Source: a virus. Taken from it: a stretch of 37,984 bases of DNA. Of the stretch, positions 7,419 through 16,645 are shown one piece after another. Numbering within the stretch: the stretch's first letter is position 1; each line of letters opens with the position of its first letter. Position numbers and translations under genes: made by a program. Where the stretch lies: positions 1 to 37,984 of IMG/VR virus record IMGVR_UViG_3300005577_000020. The stretch is one strand, 5' to 3'. The notes under the pieces were generated by a model. That model had not been told where the DNA came from. It saw nothing but the letters and a program-made list of their open reading frames with translations, and searched no databases.

Positions 7419-7445
7419 GTTCTGTAGATTCTGAAGATACAGAAT
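7419..7445. promoter_or_regulatory. Palindromic element TTCTG-N15-CAGAA before the portal unit
   Basis: In the 41-base gap after TerL there is a 7-bp inverted repeat, TTCTGTA (7420-7426) and TACAGAA (7438-7444), which runs into the ATG of the next gene. A similar element with the same outer arms and the same 15-base spacing lies at 25884-25908, before the lysis genes. Both are preceded by GCG and followed by YGKTG. This suggests a shared binding site for a late regulator, or a promoter element, at the start of two late units. Confidence 0.5.
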
Positions 7446-7728
7446 GTTGATGTCCGATCCGGCGTCGCTCGACCCGCTCGTCGATTGGATGCGGAGGCGC
7501 GGCGTCGTGAGCGTTCGACTACCAGACGGCACGGAGCTCGACCTCGGCCCCGAGCCGCCCTCCAAGGCGAACGGCGCCGCGGACCGCGTCGAGTCGGCAG
7601 AAGAGGAACTGAAGCGACTGCGCGCGGAGATGCGCGAAGAGCTCGTTACGCGGTTCGCGCACGTCGGGCACGAGCCGACCGATGAGGAAGTCGACACGGC
7701 GCTCCGTCAGGGCGGGTGGATCTCGTGA
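7444..7728 (+). CDS. Hypothetical protein preceding portal
   Basis: A 94-residue protein. The first 35 residues contain a small beta segment (GVVSVRLPDGTELDLGPEP). Residues 45-75 form a charged helix (EEELKRLRAEMREELVTRF) likely to make a coiled coil. ATG 7444 or 7450 may be used; no clear SD is present and the region is occupied by a palindrome. The stop overlaps the portal GTG. A small protein of this type just before portal may be an accessory head protein, but no family is recognised. Confidence 0.7.
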   Translation: MLMSDPASLDPLVDWMRRRGVVSVRLPDGTELDLGPEPPSKANGAADRVESAEEELKRLRAEMREELVTRFAHVGHEPTDEEVDTALRQGGWIS

Positions 7729-9575
7729 GCGTGCGCACCGACGTCGAGTGGTGGTCCGCCGAGGCGCGCGGCAAGCAACCGCACGACGCGGTAGGGGCGA
7801 TCGTCTCGCGGCTTCGGTCGCAGCAGGCGACGCGGCGTGACGCGTATCTGAAATTCGCGCGCAGCTACGGCGGGTGTGAGATCGGAGGGCTCGGCGCGCG
7901 GACATACGCCGCGCGGTCGTTCAAGGGAACCACGCTCGCGTTCAACGTCATCGCGAGCGCCTGCAATACGGTGCAGGCGAAGATCTCCAAGAACCGTCCC
8001 GTCCCGATGTTTCTCACGAAAGGCGGCGACTGGTCGCAGCAGACGCGCGCGAAGAATCTGTCACGGTACGTCGAGGGCGAGTTCTATCGGTGCGGCGTGT
8101 ACGAGAACGATCCGCTCGTCGTGCTCCACGCCTGCGCGCTCGGCGACGGGTTCGTCAAGATCTACCGCGACAACGAACGGATTTACGTCGAGCCCGAGTT
8201 TCCCTGGCGCATCTACGAAGACGACGCCGAGGCGCAGTACGGCTCACCACGGAGCCGCTACCAGCGCAAGCCAGTCGATCGGCGCGTGCTGCAGGCGAAG
8301 TATCCGAAGAAGAAGGACGAGCTCGAGACGGCGGACAACGATCGCGACGAAGACGAATGGGGCCTCGACGGAACCAGCGATCAGCTCGTCGTCACCGAGG
8401 CGTGGCACTTGCCCAGCGTCAAGGGCGCGAAGGACGGGCGGCACGTCATCTGCGTGAACGGCGTGACGCTGCTCGATGAGGCGTACACGCGCGACTATTT
8501 CCCGTTCGCGCACCTCCGTCGCAACCGGCCGATGATGGGCTCGCGCGGTATCGGGTTCGCCGAGGAGCTCGACGGCCTGCAGTACGAGATCAACTTCACC
8601 GCGCGCAAGGTGCAGGAGAGCCATCGGCGCATGGGCGGCTCGCATTGGGCCATCGAGGCGAGCAGCAAGGTCCAAGTCGAGCAGGTCAACAACGGCATCG
8701 CGACGTTCCTGAAGTACACGGGCGTCGCGCCGATCCCGGTGAACGTCCAGCCGGTGCACCCTGACACGTACGCGTACCTGATGGGGCTCATCCCGCAGGC
8801 GTTTCAATTCAGCGGCGTGTCGCAGATGAGCGCGCAGTCGCAGAAGCCGGCGGGGCTCAACAGCGGCGCGGCCATCCGCGAGTACAACGACGCGGAGACG
8901 GAGCGGTTCGTTGTCTTCGCGCAGATGTTCGAGGCGTTCCACCTGGAGATCGCCCGCCAGATCATCGACCTCGCACGCGAGCTCGCGGAGATCAACCCGA
9001 AATACACGGCGCAGTGGCGCGGCAAGCGCAACGTCAAGCCGATCGTGTTCGTCGACGCCGATCTTCCCGAGGAAGCGTACGTGATGCAGTGCTTCCCGAC
9101 CTCGATGCTGGCCAAGACGCCGGCGGGTCGGATGGCGCAGGTTCAGGACCTCGCGAAGGCGGGGTGGATCACGCCGGCGCAGGGCAAGCGCCTGCTCGAC
9201 TTCCCCGACATCGAGCGGCTCAACGATCTCGAGATGGCCATGCACGAGTTCGTCGAGGAGCTCATCGAGCGCATGCTCGACGAGAACCACTACGAAGAGC
9301 CCGAGCAGTACCTCGGCACGTCGGGGCTCATCGACGCGCTCCACACCACTGTCATGGCCTACTACCGCGCCAAGGCGGATGGCGCACCCGAGCAGGGCCT
9401 GCGCAACCTGCGCCAGTTCATGGATGCGTGCGCCGCTCTCCTGAAGGACGCCGCTGGCCCGCCGGAGAGCGACACCACGGCGCCCGACGCCGGGATGCCG
9501 CCGCCGCAGCAGTTGCCACCGACCGGCCTCTATGGACCGGGCGCCAACGGAGCACCGCCGCCGATGGCGGCCTGA
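7725..9575 (+). CDS. Portal protein
   Basis: A protein of about 616 residues forming the dodecameric DNA channel at one capsid vertex, binding TerL during packaging and the tail afterwards. Features typical of short-tailed-phage portals are an N-terminal WWSAEARGK, an alpha/beta wing domain with DGFVKIYRDNERIYVEPEFPWRI in the DNA from about 8147, the clip/stem region around LDGLQYEINFTARK, and a Gln/Pro/Gly-rich C-terminal tail. GTG 7725 gives a 4-base overlap with the upstream gene and is preferred over GTG 7716. Position straight after TerL and before scaffold and capsid genes supports the call. Confidence 0.92.
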   Translation: MSVRTDVEWWSAEARGKQPHDAVGAIVSRLRSQQATRRDAYLKFARSYGGCEIGGLGARTYAARSFKGTTLAFNVIASACNTVQAKISKNRPVPMFLTKGGDWSQQTRAKNLSRYVEGEFYRCGVYENDPLVVLHACALGDGFVKIYRDNERIYVEPEFPWRIYEDDAEAQYGSPRSRYQRKPVDRRVLQAKYPKKKDELETADNDRDEDEWGLDGTSDQLVVTEAWHLPSVKGAKDGRHVICVNGVTLLDEAYTRDYFPFAHLRRNRPMMGSRGIGFAEELDGLQYEINFTARKVQESHRRMGGSHWAIEASSKVQVEQVNNGIATFLKYTGVAPIPVNVQPVHPDTYAYLMGLIPQAFQFSGVSQMSAQSQKPAGLNSGAAIREYNDAETERFVVFAQMFEAFHLEIARQIIDLARELAEINPKYTAQWRGKRNVKPIVFVDADLPEEAYVMQCFPTSMLAKTPAGRMAQVQDLAKAGWITPAQGKRLLDFPDIERLNDLEMAMHEFVEELIERMLDENHYEEPEQYLGTSGLIDALHTTVMAYYRAKADGAPEQGLRNLRQFMDACAALLKDAAGPPESDTTAPDAGMPPPQQLPPTGLYGPGANGAPPPMAA

Positions 9576-9587
9576 GAGGACAGGACG

Positions 9588-10007
9588 ATGTCGAACAAGA
9601 AAGCGATCCTTCGGAGCAGCGTGCAGTGGGTCAGCGGCGGCGGGGGCGTGGCGAAAGAGCCCGCCGCCGGCGGCGTCGACGCCGTCCAGGCGGAGTACCG
9701 CGGCGCGGAGCCGGACAGTCAGATCGACGTCCCCGACGCGACGGCGGCGAACACGGTGTACGCGATCCCGTTCGGGACCGTCGCCGGCGCCACGCTGCTC
9801 GTCATCGAGAACCAGACGGGCCAGGACGTAGCCATCGCGCTCAACGGCGGCACCTACGACACGCACCTGCCCACGGGCGGGAAGCTCATCATGGCGAGCG
9901 CGGGCCTCCCGGCGGCGGCCAAGGTCGCCTCGGCCAATGTGAAGATCCTGGCGACCCAAGTGGGCGCCGGCACCATCGTTGGTCGCGTCTTCGGTGATCC
10001 GGTATGA
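9588..10007 (+). CDS. Putative head decoration/minor structural protein
   Basis: A 139-residue, Gly/Ala/Val-rich, beta-strand-rich protein (TVYAIPFGTVAGATLLVIEN; LPTGGKLIMASAG). It has no signal peptide and no membrane segment. ATG 9588 has GAGAGGACAGG upstream. It lies between portal and scaffold and overlaps scaffold by 4 bases. A small beta-rich protein here would fit a capsid decoration or head-associated protein, but that is inference from composition and place. Confidence 0.65.
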   Translation: MSNKKAILRSSVQWVSGGGGVAKEPAAGGVDAVQAEYRGAEPDSQIDVPDATAANTVYAIPFGTVAGATLLVIENQTGQDVAIALNGGTYDTHLPTGGKLIMASAGLPAAAKVASANVKILATQVGAGTIVGRVFGDPV

Positions 10008-10948
10008 CGATGCCCGCCGAAGCGCCCGCTCCCGAGGCGCCGCCGCCGACAGAGCCGGCACCGGACGAGACGCCCGCGGAAGCACCGGCGGAGTCCGGCG
10101 ACACCCCGCCCGCTGCAGCCAGTGGCGAGCAGTTGACGCCGGCGGAGCCGCCGCCCGAGCGCGAGACGGCGTTATTTCGCAAGGCGCTCCGCATGCGGGA
10201 GCAGGGCGTCGCCGAGCGGAAGAAGGCGGAGGACGTCCTCAGCTCCGTGCGCAAGGAACGCGAGCAGCTACAGGCCGAGCGTGCGGAGCTGCGCGATCTG
10301 CGGAAGCTGAACGAAGCCATCGACGCCGATCCGATGGCGTTTTTCGAGCACTTCCACATCAACCCTGCCGACTTCGCTCGGCGCCTGATGAATCTGCAGG
10401 ATCCGGTGCGCGCCGACGTCGAGCAGGTGCGCAAAGAGAACGCCGCGATCAAGGCGGAGCTGCAGCGGGAGCGCGAGGAGCGCGCGGACCGCGATCTGCA
10501 GAGCAAGGTGGGCCAAGCGAAGAGCAACTTCGTGAGGTTCGTGCAGGAGCGCGACGACTACCCCGACATCGCCGACGAGGACGAGGGCGATCTCGCTGAG
10601 GTGTTCTGGGATCTCGCTTCCGAGCATCATAGGAATACGGGGAAGGTCCCCACATTCGAGATGGTCGCGGCTCACCTGCAAAAGCAGGCCGAGGCCAAGC
10701 GTGCTAGACGAGAACAGCGGCGCCAACAGCGAGGCGCGCCGCCACCCGCGAACCCCGCAGCACCTCAGCGAACAGCACAGACCGGCCGATCAGCGAACGG
10801 GCCAGGGCAGCGAGCGCCGGACACGCTCACGAACGCGGACACGACGACGAGGACGACCGCCCCGAGCGCGAATGCGACCGAGGAGGAGCTCGACGCGTGG
10901 GCGGTTCAGGAGCTCCGGAAGGCGTTCCGCAAAGACGCTGACTCCTAA
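10004..10948 (+). CDS. Capsid scaffolding protein
   Basis: A 314-residue protein that should guide procapsid assembly and then leave or be degraded. It has a Pro/Ala/Glu-rich N-terminal 50 residues, a long charged helical region from about 58 to 250 with coiled-coil character (RKEREQLQAERAELRDLRK), an internal segment ADPMAFFEHFHINPADFARR often seen in phage scaffolds, a low-complexity Gln/Arg/Ala/Thr region, and a short helical C-terminus (ELDAWAVQELRKAFRK) that would contact the coat. Directly upstream of the major capsid gene, as expected. Confidence 0.85.
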   Translation: MTMPAEAPAPEAPPPTEPAPDETPAEAPAESGDTPPAAASGEQLTPAEPPPERETALFRKALRMREQGVAERKKAEDVLSSVRKEREQLQAERAELRDLRKLNEAIDADPMAFFEHFHINPADFARRLMNLQDPVRADVEQVRKENAAIKAELQREREERADRDLQSKVGQAKSNFVRFVQERDDYPDIADEDEGDLAEVFWDLASEHHRNTGKVPTFEMVAAHLQKQAEAKRARREQRRQQRGAPPPANPAAPQRTAQTGRSANGPGQRAPDTLTNADTTTRTTAPSANATEEELDAWAVQELRKAFRKDADS

Positions 10949-10966
10949 CGCTGAACGGAGGCCATG

Positions 10967-12196
10967 ATGGCCCTCGGTAACGAAACAGTCGCAGCACTCG
11001 AGAACGTCCTCAAGACCAAGTACCACGACAAGTGCCACCTGATGGCGTACGAGGAGGATTGGTTCCTCCAGAACGTACGGAAGGATCTGAAGTTCGGCGG
11101 CAACGACTGCCGCATCTCCCTCCGCTACGGACATTCCCAGGGCGGATCGTCGACGTACACCGACGCCGACGAGGGGCAGACGTCGTCCGAATCGGCCGGC
11201 TTCTTCCTCACGCGAGCGAAGGGCTACCACCTCATCAGCATGGACGCAGAGGCCCTGCTCGCGGGCGAGGGCTCCGAGAACACCGTGCTGAACGCGGTGG
11301 ACGCGGCCATGGAGGGCGGCACCCGCATGATCGGGCATGCGCTCGCCATCGGCGTCAACGGCGACGGGACGGGAACGCGCGGCATCATCGACGCCGCGAC
11401 GACCCTCTCCGGGCCGGTGCTCAAGCTCAAGAGCGTCTCGACGATCATCAACTTCGAGCGCCAGCAGCGCTACCAGTTCGCCGATCCTGTCGCTCTCACG
11501 CTGCGCGACTCCGGCGACTTCCTCACCGTCATCGGCGTGGACCGCGACACCGGAGAGGTCACGTTCGACGGCGACCTCGACGACATCGCCGGTATCTCGG
11601 TCGGCGATCTGGTCGTCCGCAAGGGCGACTTCAAGAAGGACATCGCTGGGCTCGCGGCGTGGCTCCCGCTCGACCGGACGAACCTCGACGACCTGTTCAT
11701 GCAGCAGGATCGCTCGCTCGACAAAACGCGCCTGGCGGGCGTCATGTTCGACGGCGAGGGGAACGACAAGGCCGACACGCTGCAGCGCGCTCTCACGCGT
11801 CTGTCGCGCGAGGGCGGGAAGGACAAGAACCGCGTGGGTCTCGTCAACATCGAGACGCTCGCGGAGATCAGCATCGAACTCGGCGCCAAGGCGCACTACT
11901 ACCCCGCGGAGAGCGGCAAGGGTACGGCCGGATTCGACACGCTGATCATCAGCACGCCACGAGGCATGTTCAAGCTCGTGGGCTCGCTGCTCTGCCCGCC
12001 CGAGGAGTTCTACATCCTCGACATGTCGACCTGGGTCCTCAAGTCGATCAAGAAAGCCCCGCACATCGTCGACGACGACGGCCGCACCATCCTCCGCTTG
12101 CCGAACAGCGACGCGGTGGGCTGGCGACTGCGCTACTTTGCGCAGCTCGGCTGCGACGCGCCCGGATGGAACCTCCACGGCATCTGGGGGACCTGA
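10967..12196 (+). CDS. Major capsid protein
   Basis: A 409-residue coat protein of HK97-fold type, as judged by position after scaffold, length and pattern: an N-terminal helix (ETVAALENVLKTKY), an E-loop-like Gly/Ser/Thr stretch (GHSQGGSSTYTDADEGQ), a spine-helix region around LNAVDAAMEGGTRMIGHAL, an inserted beta domain (DSGDFLTVIGVDRDTGEVTF) and a C-terminal strand pair ending GWNLHGIWGT. The 5-base spacing from GGAGG favours ATG 10967; ATG 10964 is the alternative. The inserted domain might serve as an I-domain like that of P22 coat protein. Confidence 0.88.
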   Translation: MALGNETVAALENVLKTKYHDKCHLMAYEEDWFLQNVRKDLKFGGNDCRISLRYGHSQGGSSTYTDADEGQTSSESAGFFLTRAKGYHLISMDAEALLAGEGSENTVLNAVDAAMEGGTRMIGHALAIGVNGDGTGTRGIIDAATTLSGPVLKLKSVSTIINFERQQRYQFADPVALTLRDSGDFLTVIGVDRDTGEVTFDGDLDDIAGISVGDLVVRKGDFKKDIAGLAAWLPLDRTNLDDLFMQQDRSLDKTRLAGVMFDGEGNDKADTLQRALTRLSREGGKDKNRVGLVNIETLAEISIELGAKAHYYPAESGKGTAGFDTLIISTPRGMFKLVGSLLCPPEEFYILDMSTWVLKSIKKAPHIVDDDGRTILRLPNSDAVGWRLRYFAQLGCDAPGWNLHGIWGT

Positions 12197-12402
12197 TGAA
12201 GTCGCCCGCGGCGCTCGTCATCGGGCTCGGCAAACACGCCGACGACGAAGACGACAGCGACGGAGACGCCGTCTCCGAGGATGGCGACGAGAAGAAGGAC
12301 GCGGCGCAAGCGCTCCTCGATGCGATTGCGTCGAAAGACGCGGACGCTGTCGCGGATGCCTTCTCCACGCTCCACGCCATCTGCAACGAAGGGAAGTACT
12401 GA
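12196..12402 (+). CDS. Small acidic head-cluster protein
   Basis: A 68-residue protein with a very acidic centre (DDEDDSDGDAVSEDGDE, residues 17-33) followed by a short amphipathic helix (AAQALLDAIASKDADAVADAF). ATG 12196 overlaps the capsid stop (TGATG). Helical tail domains of this kind occur in several small phage head proteins. Function unknown. Confidence 0.75.
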   Translation: MKSPAALVIGLGKHADDEDDSDGDAVSEDGDEKKDAAQALLDAIASKDADAVADAFSTLHAICNEGKY

Positions 12403-12405
12403 TCC

Positions 12406-13104
12406 ATGGCCTACACGACGACGCCGGCGGAGGTGCTGGCCGCCGCGCGTCGTCGTGCGGACCAGGTCAACGGCACCTTTCGTGAGGACGAGGACATCCT
12501 CGCGCTCATGGACACCACGTGGGCGGAGATCTGGGAGACCGTCCTCACCGCCCAGCCCGAGCGTGCCGTCAAGAGCGTGGACCTCGAGACGGCGTCGGAC
12601 CAGGACACCTACGCGCTCGCGGACATCGTCGGTGAGAACGACGTGTGGAAGGTGAAAGACGTCGACGCGGTGGTGAGCGGTCGATCGATCAACCTCGAGC
12701 AATTCCAGTGGGAAGAGCGCAACCGCTACCAGTACGGCGGCGGGTGGAACTACGCCCGCCCACTCGCCTGGCGCATCGTCGGTGACGATCTGGTGGTGCG
12801 CCCGAAGCCGACCGGCGTCTACTCGCTCACGCTTTGGTACCACCCCGTTCCGGTCAAGTGGTCCGCGCTCGACCTCGACACCGATGTGGACACCGTCACC
12901 GGCTGGGAGGAAGCGCTCATCGTCGGCGTGGCGTGGAAGCTCGCGCTCGAGGAGGAAGACCTCGAGCTCGCCGATCGACTTGGCGCCGAGTTCCAACGCC
13001 AGTTGAGTCGCATTCTCACGTTCGGCGCGGTGCGCGTCACGGAGAAGACCGAGCAGGCGCGCGACGTGTACGCGTCCTCCATCGATGAGGATCTGCTTCC
13101 ATGA
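12406..13104 (+). CDS. Head-tail adaptor / head completion protein
   Basis: A 232-residue protein. Position right after the capsid genes and the sequence WYHPVPVKW, DTVTGWEEALIVGVAWKLALEEEDLELADRLGAEF (12895-13000) match the pattern of podophage adaptor (gp4/gp11-like) proteins: an N-terminal helical bundle, a beta insertion and a long C-terminal helix pair. It would form the ring that joins the portal to the tail hub. No exact family can be named without a profile search. The end overlaps the next gene by 4 bases. Confidence 0.75.
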   Translation: MAYTTTPAEVLAAARRRADQVNGTFREDEDILALMDTTWAEIWETVLTAQPERAVKSVDLETASDQDTYALADIVGENDVWKVKDVDAVVSGRSINLEQFQWEERNRYQYGGGWNYARPLAWRIVGDDLVVRPKPTGVYSLTLWYHPVPVKWSALDLDTDVDTVTGWEEALIVGVAWKLALEEEDLELADRLGAEFQRQLSRILTFGAVRVTEKTEQARDVYASSIDEDLLP

Positions 13105-13484
13105 TGCCTCGCACCATCCGCTACGTGGGCAGCACCGCCGTGGAGACGGTGAAAGCCATCGGCACGCGCATCGAGAAATTCAGCGAGCGGGCGCTCGACG
13201 CTCTGCAGCGGAACCTCCTCGACGCGATGCTCCCCGCCGTGGTCACACCTATCGTAGGCGGAAACCTCATTCTCGACGTGGCGTTCACGCCGTTCTCGCC
13301 GACGCCGGTGCTTCATCGGCTCGGCCGGGCGTACGTCGGCGTCATCGTCTGCGCGCCGCTCATGGTGGGCGGCTCGCACCTGGCTCCAACTTTCTGGCGC
13401 GTCGAGCAGTCGGCCGATCTCGATGCGTCGCAGGTCCAACTGGCGTGCACGGCGACGTGCACCGCACCTGTTTACGTCTTCTGA
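13101..13484 (+). CDS. Putative minor tail/virion protein
   Basis: A 127-residue protein with a helical N-terminus (VKAIGTRIEKFSERALDALQRNLLDAML) and a beta-rich C-terminus containing FTPFSPTPVLHRLGRAYVGVIV. The FxxxP..H.LGR pattern is seen in small structural proteins next to podophage nozzle genes. ATG 13101 overlaps the adaptor stop. It has two Cys near the C-terminus and no signal peptide. Probably a tail or connector component by location. Confidence 0.65.
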   Translation: MMPRTIRYVGSTAVETVKAIGTRIEKFSERALDALQRNLLDAMLPAVVTPIVGGNLILDVAFTPFSPTPVLHRLGRAYVGVIVCAPLMVGGSHLAPTFWRVEQSADLDASQVQLACTATCTAPVYVF

Positions 13485-13486
13485 CC

Positions 13487-13528
13487 ACACCACGCTGATC
13501 CCACCACGCTGATCCCACCCCGCTGACC
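13487..13528. repeat. Three tandem 14-bp repeats before the tail hub gene
   Basis: Three back-to-back copies of a 14-base unit, CCACCACGCTGATC with 1-2 differences per copy, fill the 44-base gap between the two genes and end at the ATG of the 1037-residue gene. The repeat replaces the usual ribosome binding site: no purine-rich SD is present before 13529. It may have arisen by slippage, or may affect translation of this large gene. Confidence 0.85.
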
Positions 13529-16500
13529 ATGCCCGAGCGCGCCAACATTCAGATCGACTTCTCTGGCGGCGTCGACCAGCGCACCGACGTAAAGCACGTG
13601 GTGCCGGGCAAGCTCACGTCACTGACGAACGGCGTGTTCGACAAGGCGGGCAGCATCCGCAAGCGACGCGGCTTCACCGCCCTGTCGCGCGCCACGTTCG
13701 CCGCCGGCACCATCCTCGCCGCCACGCGCCTCACGACGTTCGGCTCCGATCTCGTCATGACGGACGGCGACTCGCTCTACTCGTACTCGCCCGCCGTCGA
13801 TAAGTGGGCGTACAAGGATCAGGTCAGTCAGGCGGTCGCGACGCGCCAGCCCATCGCGCATGGCTCGACGACGTACTACAGCCCCGACGTCGCATACGGA
13901 AACGGCTACGTCGTCATTGCGTGGCTCGAGAACTACGACGGAACCAACAAGCGCGGCGACGTCAAGGCCACGGTCGTCGAGGTCGCGACGGGCGCGCAGG
14001 TGCTCTCCGGCGTCTCGCTCGCGACCGGGCAGACGAATCACATCCCGCGCGTCGTCGTCGTCGGTAACACCGCGGTGATCGTCTACGGCACGAGCGCCGG
14101 TCAGATCAAAGCGCGCACGCTCGATCTCACGAGCCCCAACGCATTCGCGGCGGCGGTGAATCTCGCGACCGACTCAACGGCAACAGCGACCAAGTTTCAG
14201 CTCGACGCGACCGCTCTCACCGGCGCGTTCGCCATCATCTACGTCAACAGCCAGACCGGCGCGAACGCCAAGCTGAATGTGAAGACATTCGACCCCGCAG
14301 CGCTCGGCGCGGCGCTCGCATCGCGCACGCTCGCGGAGACGGCGGATCCGGCAAGCTGGGCGCTGTCGATCCGCGGCGTGACCGGCGAGCGACTCTGGAT
14401 TGCGCACGGCGCGCTCGTGACGCTGACCCAAACGGTCAAGGCCACCGCGCTGAATACGACCACGCTGGCCGACTCCACCGCGCCGTTCACCGTGGTGACG
14501 GTGGCGAGCATGAGCGGATTCGCCACCAGCTACCCCATCGGCATCGAGCGCGTGGACTCGGCCAATGCGGTGGTCACGTGGGGCGAGCTCGACTCCACGA
14601 GCAACGTGCGCGTGGCCAAGTGGCGCGCCGTCTCGTCGGGGGGCGCGCTCCTCGGGCCGAGCGCGCACTACGTCAAGCGCATGGCCTGGCTCAGCAAGCC
14701 ATTCATGGCCGGCTCGCGCTGCTACGCCGTGTGCGGCCACGCCGCGAGCGTCACCTCGGGCACCGAATCCACGACGTTCCTCGTCGACCTCACGATCAGC
14801 GACACGGGAAGCGCCACCGTGCTCGCGCGCCCGGTCACGACCATCGCTCCCCGCCGCTCGTCGACCACGCCCGTCACCGACGTGCGCGCGAACCTCTGCA
14901 ACGTCGCGGCGACAGGCTCGGCCTACGTGACCGCCACGGTGGTGCGTAAGAGCGCTGCGGGGAAGCTCGGGCTCGACCTCGCTACGCTCGACTTCGCGAC
15001 GCGGGCGCGGCACATGCCCGCCGAGCTCGGCGGCTCGCTCCACATCTCCGGCGGCGTGCCGGCGATCTACGACGGCGGGCGCGTCATCGAGAATGCTGCG
15101 CTCCTGATTCCCGAGACGCCGTACGGCTTCTCCCAGGTCACCGGGTCGGGCGGCGTCGCGAATGGCGCATACAGCTACGTCGTCACGTTCAGTAGGTTCG
15201 ATTTGCAGGGACAGAGGCAACGGAGCGCCCCGAGCGCCGCCCTCGCCGTCACCATCAACGGCGTCAACGTCTCGTCCAATACGTCGCAGTTCATCCTCGC
15301 GCCGCTACCCATGACGCTCCTGCAGGATGCGGAGAGCGGATTCGAGCCGCGCTGGTACATCGAGGTGTGGCGCACGACGGCGAGCGGCACGGTCTTCTTC
15401 CGAGTGCCGGACTCCAAGATCCAGTGGAGTGGGACCGGTCCGATCACCGCGTCGCCCGTGCTCAACGATCCGACGCTCGACACCATCGCCATCTACGACA
15501 CGGCGAGCGACGCCGATCTGACGGGCGCGGAATTCATCTACACGACGGGCGGCAACCTTGAGAACCGCTGTCCGCCGAGCGCGTCGATCGTGGCGATGCA
15601 CAAGGAACGCGTGTGGCTCGCCGGCACCGACGATCCGAAGGTGCTCTGGTACTCCCAGGCGTACGCGTTCGGCGAGGCGCCCGGCTTCCACGACGCGCTG
15701 ACCATCACCATCGAGGAGGGCGGACCCATCACCGCGCTCGCCTCGCTCGACGGCCACCTCATCGTCTTCAAGCGCGACCGCATCTTCTTCATCGACGGCG
15801 ACGGACCGGGGCTCGCCGGCGGCGCCGGCTTCTCCACGCCGCAGCGCATCTCGGTCGATCTCGGGTGCATCGACGCCAACAGCGTCGCCGTTGTGCCCGA
15901 TGGCGTCGTCTTCCAGAGCACCGCGGGCCTGTACCTGCTCGACCGCTCGCTACAGGTCGTCTACCTATCCGGCCCCGTCGAGGACACGCTCGCGGATAAC
16001 CCCATCGTCACGAGCGCGGTCGTGCACGAGTCGCAGTTCCAAGTGCGCGTCACGTGCCGGGCGAGCGTCGGAAACACCGGCGTGATCCTCGTCTACGACT
16101 ACCTCGCGAAGCAGTGGAGCACGTTTCAGGTGTACGACTCCGTGGCGGCGCAGGGATCGTCTGCCATCGCCGGCGCGTGCAACCACAACGGCGTGTACAA
16201 GTGGGTCGCGCCGAATGGAAGCGCGCATCAGGAGACCGCGGGCGCGCACACCGATGACGGGACGTGGGTCATCCTGTCGCTCGAGACGGCCTGGCTGAAA
16301 GTCGGCGGCCTGCAGGGCTGGCAGCGCGCGTGGTCGGTGCAGCCGCTCGCTGACCGACTGTCGCCGCACGACTTCACGATCCAGATCGCGTCCGACTACT
16401 CGACCGGATACGCGCAGACGTCGGCGTGGACGGACGACGTGCTCGACAACATGACGGCCGAGGAGCTGCGGATTCAGGTGAAGCAGCAGAAGTGCCAGTC

Positions 16501-16642
16501 GATCCGATTCGCTCTCTACGACTCCGCGCCCACCGGCGGCGGCTCGGTCGGCACGGGCCAGGGGTTCTCACTCGCGGGGCTGCTGCTCGAGGCGGCGGTG
16601 CTTCGCAAGGCCAAGCGGCTGCCCGCCGCGCAGAGGGGGTGA
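13529..16642 (+). CDS. Tail hub/nozzle protein (beta-propeller type)
   Basis: A 1037-residue structural protein. The N-terminus FSGGVDQRTDVKHVVPGKL followed by SIRKRRGF is the usual opening of podophage nozzle or stabilisation proteins (P22 gp10 / T7 gp12-like), which list the tail channel ring. It continues with many beta-strand repeats that suggest a propeller. The segment ITALASLDGHLIVFKRDRIF with FIDGDGPG and VVFQSTAGLYLLDRSLQVVYL is characteristic of this group. It should form the lower tail tube carrying the receptor-binding proteins. It is larger than most nozzle proteins, suggesting an inserted domain. No signal peptide. Confidence 0.85.
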   Translation: MPERANIQIDFSGGVDQRTDVKHVVPGKLTSLTNGVFDKAGSIRKRRGFTALSRATFAAGTILAATRLTTFGSDLVMTDGDSLYSYSPAVDKWAYKDQVSQAVATRQPIAHGSTTYYSPDVAYGNGYVVIAWLENYDGTNKRGDVKATVVEVATGAQVLSGVSLATGQTNHIPRVVVVGNTAVIVYGTSAGQIKARTLDLTSPNAFAAAVNLATDSTATATKFQLDATALTGAFAIIYVNSQTGANAKLNVKTFDPAALGAALASRTLAETADPASWALSIRGVTGERLWIAHGALVTLTQTVKATALNTTTLADSTAPFTVVTVASMSGFATSYPIGIERVDSANAVVTWGELDSTSNVRVAKWRAVSSGGALLGPSAHYVKRMAWLSKPFMAGSRCYAVCGHAASVTSGTESTTFLVDLTISDTGSATVLARPVTTIAPRRSSTTPVTDVRANLCNVAATGSAYVTATVVRKSAAGKLGLDLATLDFATRARHMPAELGGSLHISGGVPAIYDGGRVIENAALLIPETPYGFSQVTGSGGVANGAYSYVVTFSRFDLQGQRQRSAPSAALAVTINGVNVSSNTSQFILAPLPMTLLQDAESGFEPRWYIEVWRTTASGTVFFRVPDSKIQWSGTGPITASPVLNDPTLDTIAIYDTASDADLTGAEFIYTTGGNLENRCPPSASIVAMHKERVWLAGTDDPKVLWYSQAYAFGEAPGFHDALTITIEEGGPITALASLDGHLIVFKRDRIFFIDGDGPGLAGGAGFSTPQRISVDLGCIDANSVAVVPDGVVFQSTAGLYLLDRSLQVVYLSGPVEDTLADNPIVTSAVVHESQFQVRVTCRASVGNTGVILVYDYLAKQWSTFQVYDSVAAQGSSAIAGACNHNGVYKWVAPNGSAHQETAGAHTDDGTWVILSLETAWLKVGGLQGWQRAWSVQPLADRLSPHDFTIQIASDYSTGYAQTSAWTDDVLDNMTAEELRIQVKQQKCQSIRFALYDSAPTGGGSVGTGQGFSLAGLLLEAAVLRKAKRLPAAQRG

Positions 16643-16645
16643 CGC

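Noticed and set aside
8244-10085. Long minus-strand open frame opposite the portal gene (about 610 codons), and similar ones at 5993-7405, 10790-12178 and 20240-21871
   Set aside because: In GC-rich DNA the antisense frame of a real gene is often open. These have Arg/His/Leu-rich composition, no domains, no ribosome sites and lie opposite genes that are clearly real.
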